Part shown: positions 46,085 to 57,423 of the stretch, in pieces
Layout of the letters: each line of letters opens with the position of its first letter
Position numbering within the stretch: position 1 is the first letter of the stretch
Source of the DNA: Neonectria sp. B-13
Taxonomy: Eukaryota > Ascomycota > Sordariomycetes > Hypocreales > Nectriaceae
DNA length: 64,000 bases
Assembly (NCBI GenBank): GCA_002682825.1
Contig: NOKP01000001.1
Coordinates: 4,591,296 to 4,655,295 of the forward strand
Reading direction: 5' to 3'
The notes under the pieces: generated by a model
Seen by the model: the letters and a program-made list of their open reading frames with translations, nothing else
What the model was told of the DNA's origin: nothing
Database searches by the model: none
Translations under genes and position numbers: made by a program

Positions 46085-46955
46085 AGAACTTCGAGCTCCT
46101 GGAAATTCGGGCCTTCATCGGGGGGGCAACTGGAACGATGCACCTGGCGGCAAGACATTCGTTATTATTGAGCCGTCAACTGGCCAAGTACTCCGGCAAT
46201 GCCCCGACTTTGGCCTTCCTGAGTTTATCGAGGCTATCAACTCTGCTGAGCGCGGGTTTCGGGACTTCTCGTCTTCGACGACAGCAAAGGTAGAGGCGCA
46301 ATGCTGAGGAAATGGTAGGGGTTAGCGATGGAAAACATCGATGACTGTAATCATCAGGGGAATTGTGATTTCTCATCTGGTCATCAAGCTGACTTGTCCT
46401 CAGTTGTAACCGTTCTGCCAATGTGAAATGGTAGGATCTTTGCGGAAGAACGCGGCGAGACGATTACGGCTGCGTCTTGCTTCGTGGTTTGCTGAAGAAG
46501 CTGTACGAAACTACGGCGACACCATTCCCTCTTCGTATAAGAACACTACTGTGTTTACCTTCAAGCTTCGAATTGGCGGGTAAGCCCCAGAGATGAGCGG
46601 CTTCTTCTATGAATCACCGTTATCACCAACGCGGAAAAGGACATGGATGTTGGTGGCAGTGGACGAGACCTTCGGGCCGCTCGCCGCCATCTTTCCTTCT
46701 AAGCCAAAGCTGGAAGTCGTAGACTTGGCCAACAACAGTGACCTGGCCTAGCAGGATAATAATTTTTAAGGATATCGATAGAACTATGAGGGTTGCTAAG
46801 AGGTTGGAGTACGGGATGGTCAGTGTCAACACTGGCGCTCGTGAGTGCGGTGGCTTCACCGTTTGGAGGTGTCATAGAGAGCTGCCTCGAAATTGAAGGC
46901 AGTAAGTACGGCCTGGCAGAGTATTATAACATAAAAGCTGTCACGATTGACAAGC
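46085..46955 (+). pseudogene. Decayed succinate-semialdehyde dehydrogenase gene
   Basis: Pieces of an aldehyde dehydrogenase of SSADH type are collinear on the plus strand but in different frames: NWNDAPGGKTFVIIEPSTG and EAINSAERGF (about 46127-46270), then RGAMLRKW, a stop, GLAMENIDD (about 46290-46350), then SWFAEEAVRNYGDTIPSSYK (about 46483-46545). After a deletion come GFFYE, VITNAEKDM, VDETFGPLAAIFPSK, RLEYGMVSVNTGA and SKYGLAEYYNIKAVTI (about 46598-46955). Several frameshifts (one in a G7 run near 46120) and stops are seen. About 240 codons with the catalytic Glu and Cys are missing between about 46560 and 46595. The enzyme would have oxidised succinate semialdehyde in the GABA shunt. 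The reading is robust because many family blocks remain in order. Confidence 0.85.
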
Positions 46956-47430
46956 TCGATGATTAACAATAAGAGTTTGAACTGGAAATACGTTGTTACT
47001 TCCCAACATTGAAGTTGTCCGAGCATTTCCGAGATGTTGATTGCTGAGCAAATAGTGACACTTGCTGTGGTTTAACGGGTGGCTGATGTTTGACTTGATA
47101 GCTCAGAACGGAGGAATACTCTCTTGCTAAGATCCAATTGAGATACATAATGCGGTACGAAGCCGTCGAGTCCGGAAGGTAATTAAATTGCTGGGATGTT
47201 GGGTGCCTCCGATCGGTATTCGGTGGCGACGGGCAAATACTACGGGACCGCGGAGCTAACCTTGGGTCTGGAGTCATCGCCCCCATCAAACACATGTGCT
47301 TCCTACGTCGGCATTTTAATTCAGTTCACTCCCTCCCCAGTTGGGTATGTCTACGACGTTCTCTACTATTTATTCCCTGCGTCCATTTCGGCAGTAGTTT
47401 ATCCTCCTTCAACCTATTTACTAGCCACAA
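46956..47430. other. Spacer and promoter of the SRPK-like kinase
   Basis: Nothing recognised apart from the upstream region of the kinase gene. Confidence 0.45.
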
Positions 47431-48888
47431 ATGAGCGGCTGGTTCTCCCGGGCCCTACCGCGGCGCGTGTTTTCGCGACGACCGTGTCTTTCAAGTTCTC
47501 GATACTCAACGCGAGAGTCTCGCATCTTCTCATATGTGCACTGTTTGACGATGTCAACCTCAAGTTTTGAATACAAGTATATTGAAGACGTGGAAAGACT
47601 GGAAGACTACCGACCCGGGGGCTATCATCCCGTCCAAATTGACGACTGTCTTCACAAGCGATACCGTATAGTACACAAGCTTGGTCACGGCACATTTTCG
47701 ACGGCCTGGCTCGCTCTTGACGAACAGACATCAAGATATGTCGCCATCAAAGTCGGCACCGCAGACGCAGACAAGCGAGAGGTAGACACTCTGTCTCAGC
47801 TTACGACAGGAATCGCTGCTTGCAGCCACGCCGCAGACAAGGCGTCGATGATCCCTATGGCCGTTGATCGCTTTAGTATTGACGGCCCTAATGGGACTCA
47901 CCCTTGTTTTGTGACAGTCCCAGCAAGATGCAGCCTGATGGATGCGAAGGAGGCATCGGATCCGAGACTGTACCAGCTCGACATTGCCCGGTCTCTGGCT
48001 GCCCAGCTTGCCATGGCCGTTTCTCTTGTTCACTCGCAGGGTTATGCCCATGGAGGTGAGTATTACTTACCCTTAATGCCGCCACTCCTCTGATCATCTA
48101 ATAACGCCCCCCAAGACCTTCACCTTGGCAACCTCCTTCTCCAGCTGCCATCTTCTCTCAACAATCTCTCAGTGAAGCAGTTGTATGCTAGTTTTGGAGC
48201 CCCAGAGCCAGAGCCTATCATCCGCCTCGACGGAAAACCAACTTCTTCAGCATCCGGGGTTCCTTCGCACGCTATCCCTTCAGTGTGGCTTGGCGTAGCA
48301 AGCGAAGAAATCGCCCTTAACGAGGCGAAGCTGTTACTTAGCGACTTTGGTGTCGCTTTTCGCCCGTCAGATAAGTCTCGCTTTGAATCGTATGCACCCC
48401 TTGTGATCCGGCCGCCCGAGGCGCTCTTCGAGCCGACGATACCTCTTTCTTTCGCATCGGATATATGGAGCCTCGGTTGCACTATCTTCGAGTTACTTGC
48501 CCACAGGTCTCTTATTGACGGAATCCTCACGCCTCAGGACGAAATCACGGCGCAGCAAGTCCACCTACAGGGTCCTCTGCCGTCTGAGTGGTGGGATAAG
48601 TGGGAGCAGCGGTTCAAATGGTTCGACAAAGCGGGAAGACCGCTCAGTAATGAGCGTGACATATGGACGTGGGATAGGCGGTTCGAGCAATGGATACAGG
48701 AGCCGAGACAGTCTTGTGGTATGAGCGTTATCAATGAGGAGGAGAGAGTTGCACTGTTTGAGCTGTTGCACTGGATGCTCGCATGGAGGCCTGGGGAGCG
48801 GCCAAATGCAGAAGAGGTTTTGGCCACGGCTTGGATGAAGAAGTGGGCTTTGCCGGCGTACGAGGAGAGTCGGAAGGCTTGGGCATGA
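47431..48888 (+). CDS. SRPK-like protein kinase
   Basis: Two exons, 47431-48055 and 48116-48888, give 465 residues. The N-terminal EDYRPGGYHPVQIDDCLHKRY motif is the hallmark of SR-protein kinases (SRPK). It is followed by the Gly loop KLGHGTFSTAWLA, Lys107 in VAIKVG, the catalytic loop YAHGDLHLGNLL with Asp209, and DFG at Asp285. The Arg of the usual HRD is replaced by Gly, so it is a non-RD kinase, as in many SRPK-like paralogues of filamentous fungi. The spacer normally found in SRPKs is short here. The first 40 residues are Arg/Ser-rich (MSGWFSRALPRRVFSRRP) and might target mitochondria; an internal start at Met41 (47551) is also possible. Role unknown; such paralogues are often lineage-specific. 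Confidence 0.85.
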
Positions 48889-50567
48889 CATATGTGAGCT
48901 CTAATTCCAACATGTACAACATAACACACAGGAAACCAAGTTTCGAAAGCAAGACTTGCATTTCGCGCATATATTTCCATGTGGAGAGAGTTTCCAAAGC
49001 AACTTAATGGTGAGAGCGAAAAGAATAGCCACAGGTTACTCGGATGTACTATGCAAGTGGAACTTCTTAGTGTTCGGTAGATGGGAAGTGATTGTTTCCA
49101 TCTTTGACAGGCCTGACGCGTTCATGTCGACGAATACGTTCACCAGAACTGGTATTGTTCCCATCTTCACCTAGGATGATCGTGCAAGTAGTCTGACGAG
49201 AAAGTTCTGTCTTGTGCAAGCCAAGGACGGGAGATTTTATATGCAACATCGAGTGCGTCTGTGGTCGGGACGTTTCTGGCTCAGTGTTGTGTAAACCGAG
49301 GGCCGTCCTTTACGGAAGAACTCTTAGGTGCGTTTTCTAAGCCGATGCGACGCGCTAAAGAGGCGTCAGTGATGAAGCGGTGTTGGAGCCGCTAGTTAGC
49401 TATCGGGAACCTGCTATCGAGTGTTTCATTCCCCGATTCATTATATATCAGAAACCCGGCCTCTCGTGAAGAGGCCAGAGATCAGTCCACGCATCATCAT
49501 ACCCTAACTCTGGGGTCCCAGCGCTGTAGCAACACTTCTACTGCGTAGCACCACCGATCCAGCAGCTTTTCTCACTCTTCCCAATACAGACAGGCTCATC
49601 ACAATATTATATACAAACCACCTAGTTAATTGAAAAGATCATAATCACTTATTATCTTAATACAATAGCCTTTCATAAATCTTCATAAGTTTACTTTACC
49701 ATACAATATCCCTTAATTCTCTCTGGATGAGCTCGATGTGAAGTTGACCGATCTAGTCCAAAAAGCTGGAAAATGCCCGTGCCCAGTTCATCTGTGCATT
49801 GCGTTTGCCATCAGGTGATGGACGCACGCATGGAGGTTGGAGATGACCATCTGTGCGTGTGATCTGGATACTAGTGGCAAGTGGGCGGCATTAGCTCCCA
49901 ACTCCGTCTTGACCCAGAGACGGATGCGACCCTACCAGGCTTCTTGGTCGGAAACTTCCTGATATACATCAACTTTTACAGGGGGCACTGGACGGAGTGG
50001 ACGGAGAGAGCAAGAAACCTAGGCTCTAATTAGTGATGGATAGCCTTCGCCAAGTCCCGGGCCACACCGGATCTTATTCATCTGGCACGGACACACGTCG
50101 ATCAAGTCAGCATCATCATCATCCATCCTCAACGTCCCGTCAGCATCAGCACAAGCCACGCAGCACAGAGAGGAGAGAGAGCAATCTCCAACTGAAAAAG
50201 GCCCGTCAACAACACTCAAAGTCTCAGGCCACCATACCATACCCCACGGTCCGCAGACAACATCTCCGACCTCCAGCCAGGTGTCCAGGTGTCCACACCT
50301 CGACTTCTTCCCTGCCTGTCTCAGGTACTAGCTCCACGCGAAAGACAGCCCGTCCACCCACACGAGCAGGTGGGTCTAGCGACGAGCCAGAGCCCACTCC
50401 GCTGCCACTGATCCGGGCTGAATGGAAGCTCCCAGCGCGTAGGGAACCCCCTAAAGCCCCCTAAGAACCCCCCCGCCCCAGGTCCAGCGCCCGCCAAGCG
50501 CCAGAAGACCCTCCCGACATCGAGTCCGTCCGTCCCTGTCCATCATTGTCCTGCCACGGGACAAGAC
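48889..50567. other. 1.7-kb region before the assembly gap
   Basis: AT-rich at about 49600-49720, then GC- and CCC-rich toward the gap. A 143-codon Ser/His/Arg-rich frame (50033-50464) has no family pattern. The first exon of the transporter gene may lie here or in the gap. Confidence 0.4.
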
Positions 50568-50667
50568 NNNNNNNNNNNNNNNNNNNNNNNNNNNNNNNNN
50601 NNNNNNNNNNNNNNNNNNNNNNNNNNNNNNNNNNNNNNNNNNNNNNNNNNNNNNNNNNNNNNNNNNN
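50568..50667. other. Assembly gap (100 N)
   Basis: Exactly 100 unknown bases, a nominal gap length. Flanks are C-rich and low-complexity. The gap hides the 5' end of the transporter gene. Confidence 0.98.
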
Positions 50668-52731
50668 CCCGTCGCCTCTCCCGCCAGCTCCAACCGCGAC
50701 GCCCTTCCCCTACTCCCTGGCCTCTCCGACCTCCCTGGCCGTCCGCAATCTATACCGCCCCCCTCGACAACCACGACTACCGCGAGCACTATAACCACCC
50801 CTAGCCAGTCCACTGTCGCCTCAAGAACTCCGCCAGCTTCGTCGTCCTCGCCATCATCAGCAACGCCACTCCCACTCCCACTGCCGCCACCGCGAGCAGC
50901 AGCAGCAGACATAACATCTCGAACTGGCCTAGCAGCAGCCGGCCCGTCGTCCTCTGCTGCGCGGTCCCTGACCGACGACGAAACCGACGACGACATTGAG
51001 ATGGAGCCCATCACCGGCCATCGCCGCCGTCGGAGCAGCCTCATGAACCCCGTCGGTAGCCAACCTGGCCCCTCCAGCAGATCGCGAACCCCCAATGCCA
51101 CTGGCCGAAGCGCGCTGGACGATTCCAAGATTTCCGAGGAAAGCGCCGGTGCCGATGGCTTCGCGACCCGCCGCGACGACTCGGGAGATGAGAGCTACAC
51201 CGACGAGGATCTGCAAGACGACGAAGAGACGGGCTTGACGACACAGGGGAAACACAGAAAACAAAAGAAACGCCGGAGGCACACCCAGCTGGACCAGCGC
51301 ATTGCCAGAGAGAAGAACAACCTCTCCGCCGAGGAGCGCAAGGAGGCGGACAAGGATGTTGTCAAGAGATTGGTCGTCAATGGCGTATTGATCCTGCTTT
51401 GGTATCTCTTTTCGCTATCCATCTCCCTGGTACGTTTGGATATCTACCCTTCCGTCGAGGGCGCCCTATCCCCCGATGCTCCATCCGCCGTCGTTGAGCC
51501 AGATATACTTACACTGCAACCTAGTACAATAAATGGATGTTCGACAAGGATCGCCTCAACTTCGCCTTCCCCCTCTTCACCACGTCCATGCACATGGTGG
51601 TGCAATTCATACTCTCCGGCCTCGTCCTCTTCTTCGTGCCATCCCTACGGCCGAATCATGGACGCAATTTAGACATGTCCGAGTCCAAGCCTCCTGGCAT
51701 GACCACCATGTTCTATATCACTAGGATCGGGCCGTGTGGTGTTGCTACCGGCCTAGACATTGGCCTGGGCAACACATCTCTCAAGTTCATCAGCCTCACA
51801 TTCTACAGTATGTATTCCCCTTCCTTTTCTCTCCGACGATCCACCATCGTACTGACTTAACCACCCAGCCATGTGTAAATCCTCCTCCCTCGCCTTCGTT
51901 CTCATCTTCGCGTTTCTCTTCCGTCTCGAGGTTCCGACCTGGCGCCTCGTCGCCATCATCGCAACCATGACCCTCGGTGTCGTTCTTATGGTATTTGGCG
52001 AGGTCGAATTCAAGTTTGGCGGTTTTATGCTCGTCATCTCTGCCGCCTTCTTCTCGGGCTTCCGCTGGGGACTGACACAGATCCTCCTCCTCCGCAACCC
52101 TACCACCTCGAATCCCTTTTCGAGCATCTTCTATCTCACGCCCGTCATGTTCTTCGTCCTCCTTGGCCTTGCCATCCCCGTTGAGGGTTTCGGCCCCCTC
52201 ATCGAGGGCTTCAAGATCCTTAGCAACGAGTGGGGTGCCGTCCTTGCCCCTCTCTTCCTCCTCTTCCCCGGTTGCTTGGCCTTCTGCATGACTGCGTCCG
52301 AGTTCGCCCTGCTGCAGCGCACATCGGTTGTTACCCTTTCCATCGCCGGCATATTCAAGGAGGTCGTCACCATCTCCGCCGCCTCTGTTGTCTTCCACGA
52401 CAAACTCACTCTCATCAACATCGTCGGCCTGCTCACTACGCTGGTCGCCATCGTTGCGTACAACTACATTAAAATCTCAAAGATGCGCCAGGACGCTCAG
52501 CACAATGTCCACGATCGTCATATTCAAGATGACGACGTTTCCATCCGGAGTCGCAGCAGCACCAGCAGCGATGTAAACGAAGACCGGGACGACGGCCCTG
52601 AGGAGACTGCTGGGCTACTGCGCCGCAGCGATGACCGACATGACACATTTGTCACTCCCGACGGTGACTTCCAGCCGTTAGTCGAGCCGTTATCAGCTTC
52701 GGACGAGCACAAGTCTCGTCGATCCGACTGA
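50668..52731 (+). CDS. Triose-phosphate/nucleotide-sugar transporter family protein (5' partial)
   Basis: Exons read: gap edge 50668-51429, 51525-51807 and 51869-52731. From the Met at 51001 the protein would be 524 residues, but the frame is open back to the gap with a Pro/Ser/Thr-rich stretch, so the true start is probably in or before the gap. After a disordered, charged N-terminus come about ten membrane helices typical of the TPT/DMT family: VKRLVVNGVLILLWYLFSLS, YNKWMFDKDRLNFAFPLFTT, TGLDIGLGNTSLKFISLTFY and SGFRWGLTQILLL. It resembles the SLC35C2/Ymd8 group, which sits in Golgi or ER membranes. Cargo is unknown. The C-terminal tail is acidic and Ser-rich. Intron phases agree. Confidence 0.85.
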
Positions 52732-53271
52732 GTATTCCCTTGGCGTATTGTTTTTTGGATTAGTTTCCATTTTCCCAGCATAGCTCATCAGGCGCAACGT
52801 GTCGGAGACTCCTTAATTTTCATTTTGTATTAGTAGACTAGGCATCATATGAGATATAACGGACGGGATCGATACATGGGGGGTAGGTCGTATCTGGGGT
52901 TGGCAGCTTTGTACAGACAGTGACGGAAAGACAGGCCAACATCACATCGGTTGGACAGCGTGTGGATTAGAGAGTCTGGCATGCTTTTGGCTCATGCTCA
53001 GCACCACTGAGATACCCAATACTAGTTCCGCTACAAAGAGCTTTGGATGTCGATTCCTCGCGTGCCCGCTCATGTACAATGTGTGTGTAATGTATGTATG
53101 TCTTTGTGGATTTGTGTGCCTATAGTACTTCTACCAGTTTCTGCTAATGTCGTGCAGCCTTCTTGCAACGATTTGGATTATACTCTCCGTGGCCGGGTAT
53201 GCCAGAACCGATCCCAACGCCAAACACCACTAAATAAAACAACAAATTGGGTACCATTTTCAAGTACCCAT
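52732..53271. other. Convergent 3' region
   Basis: Lies between the transporter gene (+) and the RRM gene (-). Nothing else is supported. Confidence 0.5.
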
Positions 53272-54285
53272 CTAACCCAACAACTTCAATCCGTTCTTGG
53301 TCTTCTGCCCAGGCTTTGTCACTCCACCACCGCCGACGGGGCCTAGGTTGGGCTCGTAACCACCACCAGCGCCTCCGCCGCCGCCGCCGCCGCCGCTCCC
53401 GTTCCCGCCCTTTTTTTTGTTGTGCTTCTTGCCCCGGTCCTTGTCCTTGGCGTTGGAGACCTTGATCTCGGTGTTGGCCTTGCGAACGACGACCGGGTGG
53501 CTCTGGATGTACTTGCCGTTCATCTCCTTGGCGGCCTGGAAGAAGTCGTCGGCGTCGCTGAAGCTGACGAAGCCGAAGCCCTTGGACTTGGCGGTGCGCT
53601 TGTCGCGAATGACACGGGCCTTCTGGACGGATTTCCACCGCGTGAAGGCTTTGTGGAGGGCTTCGTCGGTCGTCTCGCCTGCGAGGTTGCCTACGAAGAG
53701 GCGCAAGTGCGAGGGATCCCACTCGAGGAGGGAGTCGTCGGTCCACTTCTTACCGCCGCCCTCGCGGACGACAGTCTTCTTGCGGTCCGTGGTGGGCACC
53801 ACGGTGGGCTGGGGTTCCGGCTTGGGCAATTCGGTGCCGGGCTTGATGTCCTTGGGGTCCCTGCTCACGTAGGCGCTCTGCCACTGCGCAATCTGGGCAG
53901 CCATATCGGGGTCGTAGTCGTTGCCACCGGTGCCGGGCATGGGGAAGGGGTTTTGGATTTGAGGCGCGCCATAGCTCTGGGGTCCGTAGCTCTGTGTGCC
54001 GTAGCTCTGAGGTCCGTAGCTCTGCGTCTGCTGCGGCGGCTGGGCGTAGGATGTCACTCCGCCCGGGGCGGCGCCGCTCGAGTAGGAGGAATAGGACGGC
54101 GCGCCATACTGGGCGGCGGGGGGAGCGGCCGAGTAGCTCGAAGGCCCTGCGTAGGAGGGAGGTGCGTTCGCGTACGAGGGCGTAGCGGGCTGGGCCGCAG
54201 GGTTGAAGGCTGGCTTGAAGCCCGACTTGGAGGCCGGGGGCCTGGCGGGGAGGTTGTTGATGCCTGGAGGGGGAGGGTACGCCAT
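53272..54285 (-). CDS. RBM42-like RNA-binding protein
   Basis: Single exon, 337 residues. The N-terminal third has low complexity (Pro, Ala, Tyr, Gln, Ser), with tandem QSYGPQSYG units. One RRM lies at about residues 195-275, with RNP2 LFVGNL and RNP1 KGFGFVSF, and the segment DSLLEWDPSHLRLFVGNLAG just before it is typical of RBM42 homologues. The C-terminus is a Lys-rich patch (KDKDRGKKHNKKKGG) and a Gly run. RBM42 binds hnRNP K and works in splicing and stress granules in animals; the fungal role is not known. It is divergent from 6PGDH over 3.1 kb. Confidence 0.87.
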   Translation of the reverse strand: MAYPPPPGINNLPARPPASKSGFKPAFNPAAQPATPSYANAPPSYAGPSSYSAAPPAAQYGAPSYSSYSSGAAPGGVTSYAQPPQQTQSYGPQSYGTQSYGPQSYGAPQIQNPFPMPGTGGNDYDPDMAAQIAQWQSAYVSRDPKDIKPGTELPKPEPQPTVVPTTDRKKTVVREGGGKKWTDDSLLEWDPSHLRLFVGNLAGETTDEALHKAFTRWKSVQKARVIRDKRTAKSKGFGFVSFSDADDFFQAAKEMNGKYIQSHPVVVRKANTEIKVSNAKDKDRGKKHNKKKGGNGSGGGGGGGGAGGGYEPNLGPVGGGGVTKPGQKTKNGLKLLG

Positions 54286-57200
54286 GATGAATAGAGCGAC
54301 AAAACAAAGACGGATGTGTCTGTGGTTGTGTGTAAGAACGTACCGTGAGCCGAGATGCTGCTCAAAGTTCCTCTCTTCAATTTACTACGCGCGCCGCTAA
54401 TTTCCGTTGCGGTGGTGTTGCTGCGATGTTGGTTGATATTGCGGAGAGCGAGTGGCAATGTGGGTTGCAGAAGTGAAGATGAGGTCGTCAGTCTCGCCAG
54501 CCCAGCCTACGAACTGCTCAGCCTCGGCGGGCGCGTCCAGACAAATTTTTGGCTCGGTGAGCGGTAAGGCACAGGTCACGTGTTCTGGGACTTTGACGCT
54601 TTGGTTCCCCCACCGACCTCATCTTAAGGCGGGGTGAAGAAGGCAAGACGGAAACGTACTTTTCCATGGTGCGCGGAAAAGCCCATAACATATCGCAGGG
54701 GCGTTATTCACGCGCCTGAATATTACTGTTCCGCTAGTACACTCCGAGGAGATGCTAAGCTGATGTTTGCGACAAGCGCTTCCATACTGATACGATTGGT
54801 TCCATAGAATATTCAAAGTCCGAGACCTTACCTACTAGATACTGGCTGTGTTTGGATATTTTTGAAGCGGTCCAGTCAGGCCTGGGGGAAGGATTGTCTG
54901 GTGGGGGATGGAACGAAGCTGAAGGAGGGGAAGAGGGAGAAGAGGGATGGATATATTTCAAATCAAGAATGGCCACCGGAGAAAGAGTCCGGTGTGTCTG
55001 ATGAACTTGAGCATGGATGAACAAACGTCCGCATGGAGGTGCTTTTAGCCTGGGCCCATCGGACATTGATATTGACTGACACTTGACATTGGGGGTGGGG
55101 GGCCTGTCGCGGGGTTCCTGGTGTCCAAGTCGGGCAGGTTTTGGAGCTCACTTGCTCGTCAAGAAGGCGTCAAGACGTTGGGGAAAATGGAAGGCGGCCG
55201 TTGCTAGATGAAGACTAAAGCGATTGGCTATGTAGTAGGAAATAACAACCCCTCACCTTGGCGGAGGGTTCTAGTAAGTCCTTTGACACTGAAGGCTTAA
55301 ATCGGTGAAGGCTGAGTTGTTTTGGGAAAAAGGAGGATCAAGAAGGGCCGTGATTCGGTCAGAGACGACTTTGAATGGAGAAGAGGGAATTGGAAGGCTT
55401 GGAGGCCTGTATACCTGTCTAGAGTCGTGCCTGCATCTCATCCGCCTTTCCTCATCCTGCGTCCTGGATCCTGTATATTGACTGACTGTTGCAGCGTCGT
55501 CTTTGCCTCGTCGTGCTCGGCGAGCGACTTCGGACGTTAAGGCTGGGATGCATGAACTCGGCGCCTTCGCCGCGTCGCCGCATCATTTTCCGGGTTTAAT
55601 TCCGGTGGAGCTCCCCTCCTTTCCCTCCACTGGCGGCCGAGGTGAGTCTATGTATCAGGTTCGTGGGCTTGGGCTCAACTGCTCAGCGAGGTGTGCGGCC
55701 TTTTCTGGCGCCTCCTCGGGCGTCTCGGTAAGTCCGGATTTTGCGAGAGAGTACCCAGTTAACCAGTCCGCCAGAGGCTCAGGCGCATGTTGGGGCTCGG
55801 GCTACTGTCCGACTGGGGACTCAATTGGCACGGCAGTGGCAAGGCGGCGGCGGAGACTCCATTGAAGAAGCCCCAACGGGCCAACAATCGGGCTACCTGG
55901 CTCCGTGGAGTCCGTAGCACGGCGGGATTTCAGGAATCCCAGGAATCCCAACAGGGTAATCTAGTCTAAATCACGGCGTCGCTGGTGCAGCAGTCAGGAC
56001 GTGGGTGCCGGACATACGAATACCGGGCGCCCAATGCTAGGGATTGGTGTAGTGTAGTGCGGGCAATCTTCCCGCCCCTCCAACCCCTCCAACCAGTGAC
56101 GGCCATCTCCTCGGTCGGTACGGAGCAGTGCAGGAGAATTGGTCGGCGGGATCATCGGGATGGGGCTGGGTTTGCTGATTGATGGTTTTTTTTCTTCATG
56201 GGGATAGGAGCCACGCCACGCCACGCCGGGAATTCGGCCTGCTTGTAAAGGTCCCAAAAGGGGGGGTTCAGGGCGCAATATTGACTCCAGGCGAAACGCG
56301 GCGATGGCGCAGCCGGTCACGGTTTCCAAACCACCCAGGTTTCGCTTGACTCACGGCGTCGCTCCGGGCTTCACAAGTCCGTGATCCGGAGATGTCATGG
56401 AGAGGGGAGGGAGGGGAATGGATCCAATGGGATCAAACTGAAAATGGGAATGGGGCCTGGAACTCGGTCCGTGGCTGCAGCACACCTGCTGTGTCGTAGC
56501 CTCGTCTCGCACTGCACTAGGGCGGCGGGAGGGGCATCAGTCATGATGATGTTGACGGACGTGCCAGCAAGGGTGCAATGCAATGCAGTATCTCGTTTTA
56601 CATGAGCCTGGGGGCTACTTGTATTCGGGCGGTTTGTCGTAAAAACGGCCGCTGGTGATGACTGTATACAGCATCAGCAAACACCAAGCACCAGCTTCTA
56701 GCCGGCGAAGGGCGCGGTGCAGGGAAAGCGAAGATGAGGCAACAATTAACAAGCAACCCCCACCGTTTGTAAGCATCGAGGCAAACCCCCATCTTGGATG
56801 CTAGATGCTAGCCGAGCCATGATTGGGGACGGAGGGCCGCGTCTAAAGGTAAATGTGCTATGTAAGAGCACCACCTTTTGGGGTCGTCGGCGCAGTGATG
56901 ACGATAGTGGGAGCCCCGCCAATCAGTGTGGGTCAATGGGTGCGGCGGGTGCCCGCTTTTTGCCTTGGCGTAGCTCGGGGCCAAACCAAACCTGTTGCAG
57001 CAGCGAGTTTCCATTTGCCGTTTGTAGGAGATTTGAGTGAGTTTGGGGAGGGAGTGACAGCATGGAACTGCGCTGTAACAGGGCAAGCAAGGGTCAGAGT
57101 CGCCGTGCAAGCCGCCGTGGTCGTAGCCCGTTAGGTCGGGTTAGGTAGCTAATTAGCCCGGACCCGTCTGAATCGTTGCCCGTCCCGTCTGTTCGCCGTA

Positions 57201-57423
57201 ACCATGTCCGTCGCCTGCTTGCGCTCGCCGCTCTTACCTACCTACCTACGTAAGTACGTAGCTATATTTCTCCTCCCTCCCCTCCTGGGCCCTTCATATT
57301 TCTCTCGTGAACCCTCTCCTCCTCTCCTCTCTCCTCTCTTCTTTTTTTTCTTCCTCTTTAAACCTCCCAACCATCATATTCCCCTTCTCAACCAACGCCG
57401 CCTCCATCCAAATCTCGCCCATC
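54286..57423. other. 3.1-kb divergent intergenic region
   Basis: The longest gene-free stretch between core genes. It has short direct repeats (for example GCCAC units near 56210-56228), a TACC array at about 57236-57248 and a long CT-rich tract at 57310-57365 close to the 6PGDH start. Many open frames occur because of high GC, but none is coherent. Confidence 0.5.
57310..57365 (+). promoter_or_regulatory. CT-rich core promoter tract of the 6PGDH gene
   Basis: An almost pure pyrimidine stretch, with TCTC and T8 runs, ends about 60 bases before the ATG. CT tracts of this type mark the transcription start region of strongly expressed fungal genes. Confidence 0.5.

Noticed and set aside
50033..50464. 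143-codon Ser/His/Arg-rich frame before the gap
   Set aside because: No family pattern and no sound splice to the transporter; may be leader or chance.
53422..54294. 290-codon plus-strand frame opposite the RBM42-like gene
   Set aside because: Low-complexity Gly/Val/Ala antisense shadow of the Pro/Ala/Tyr-rich coding strand.
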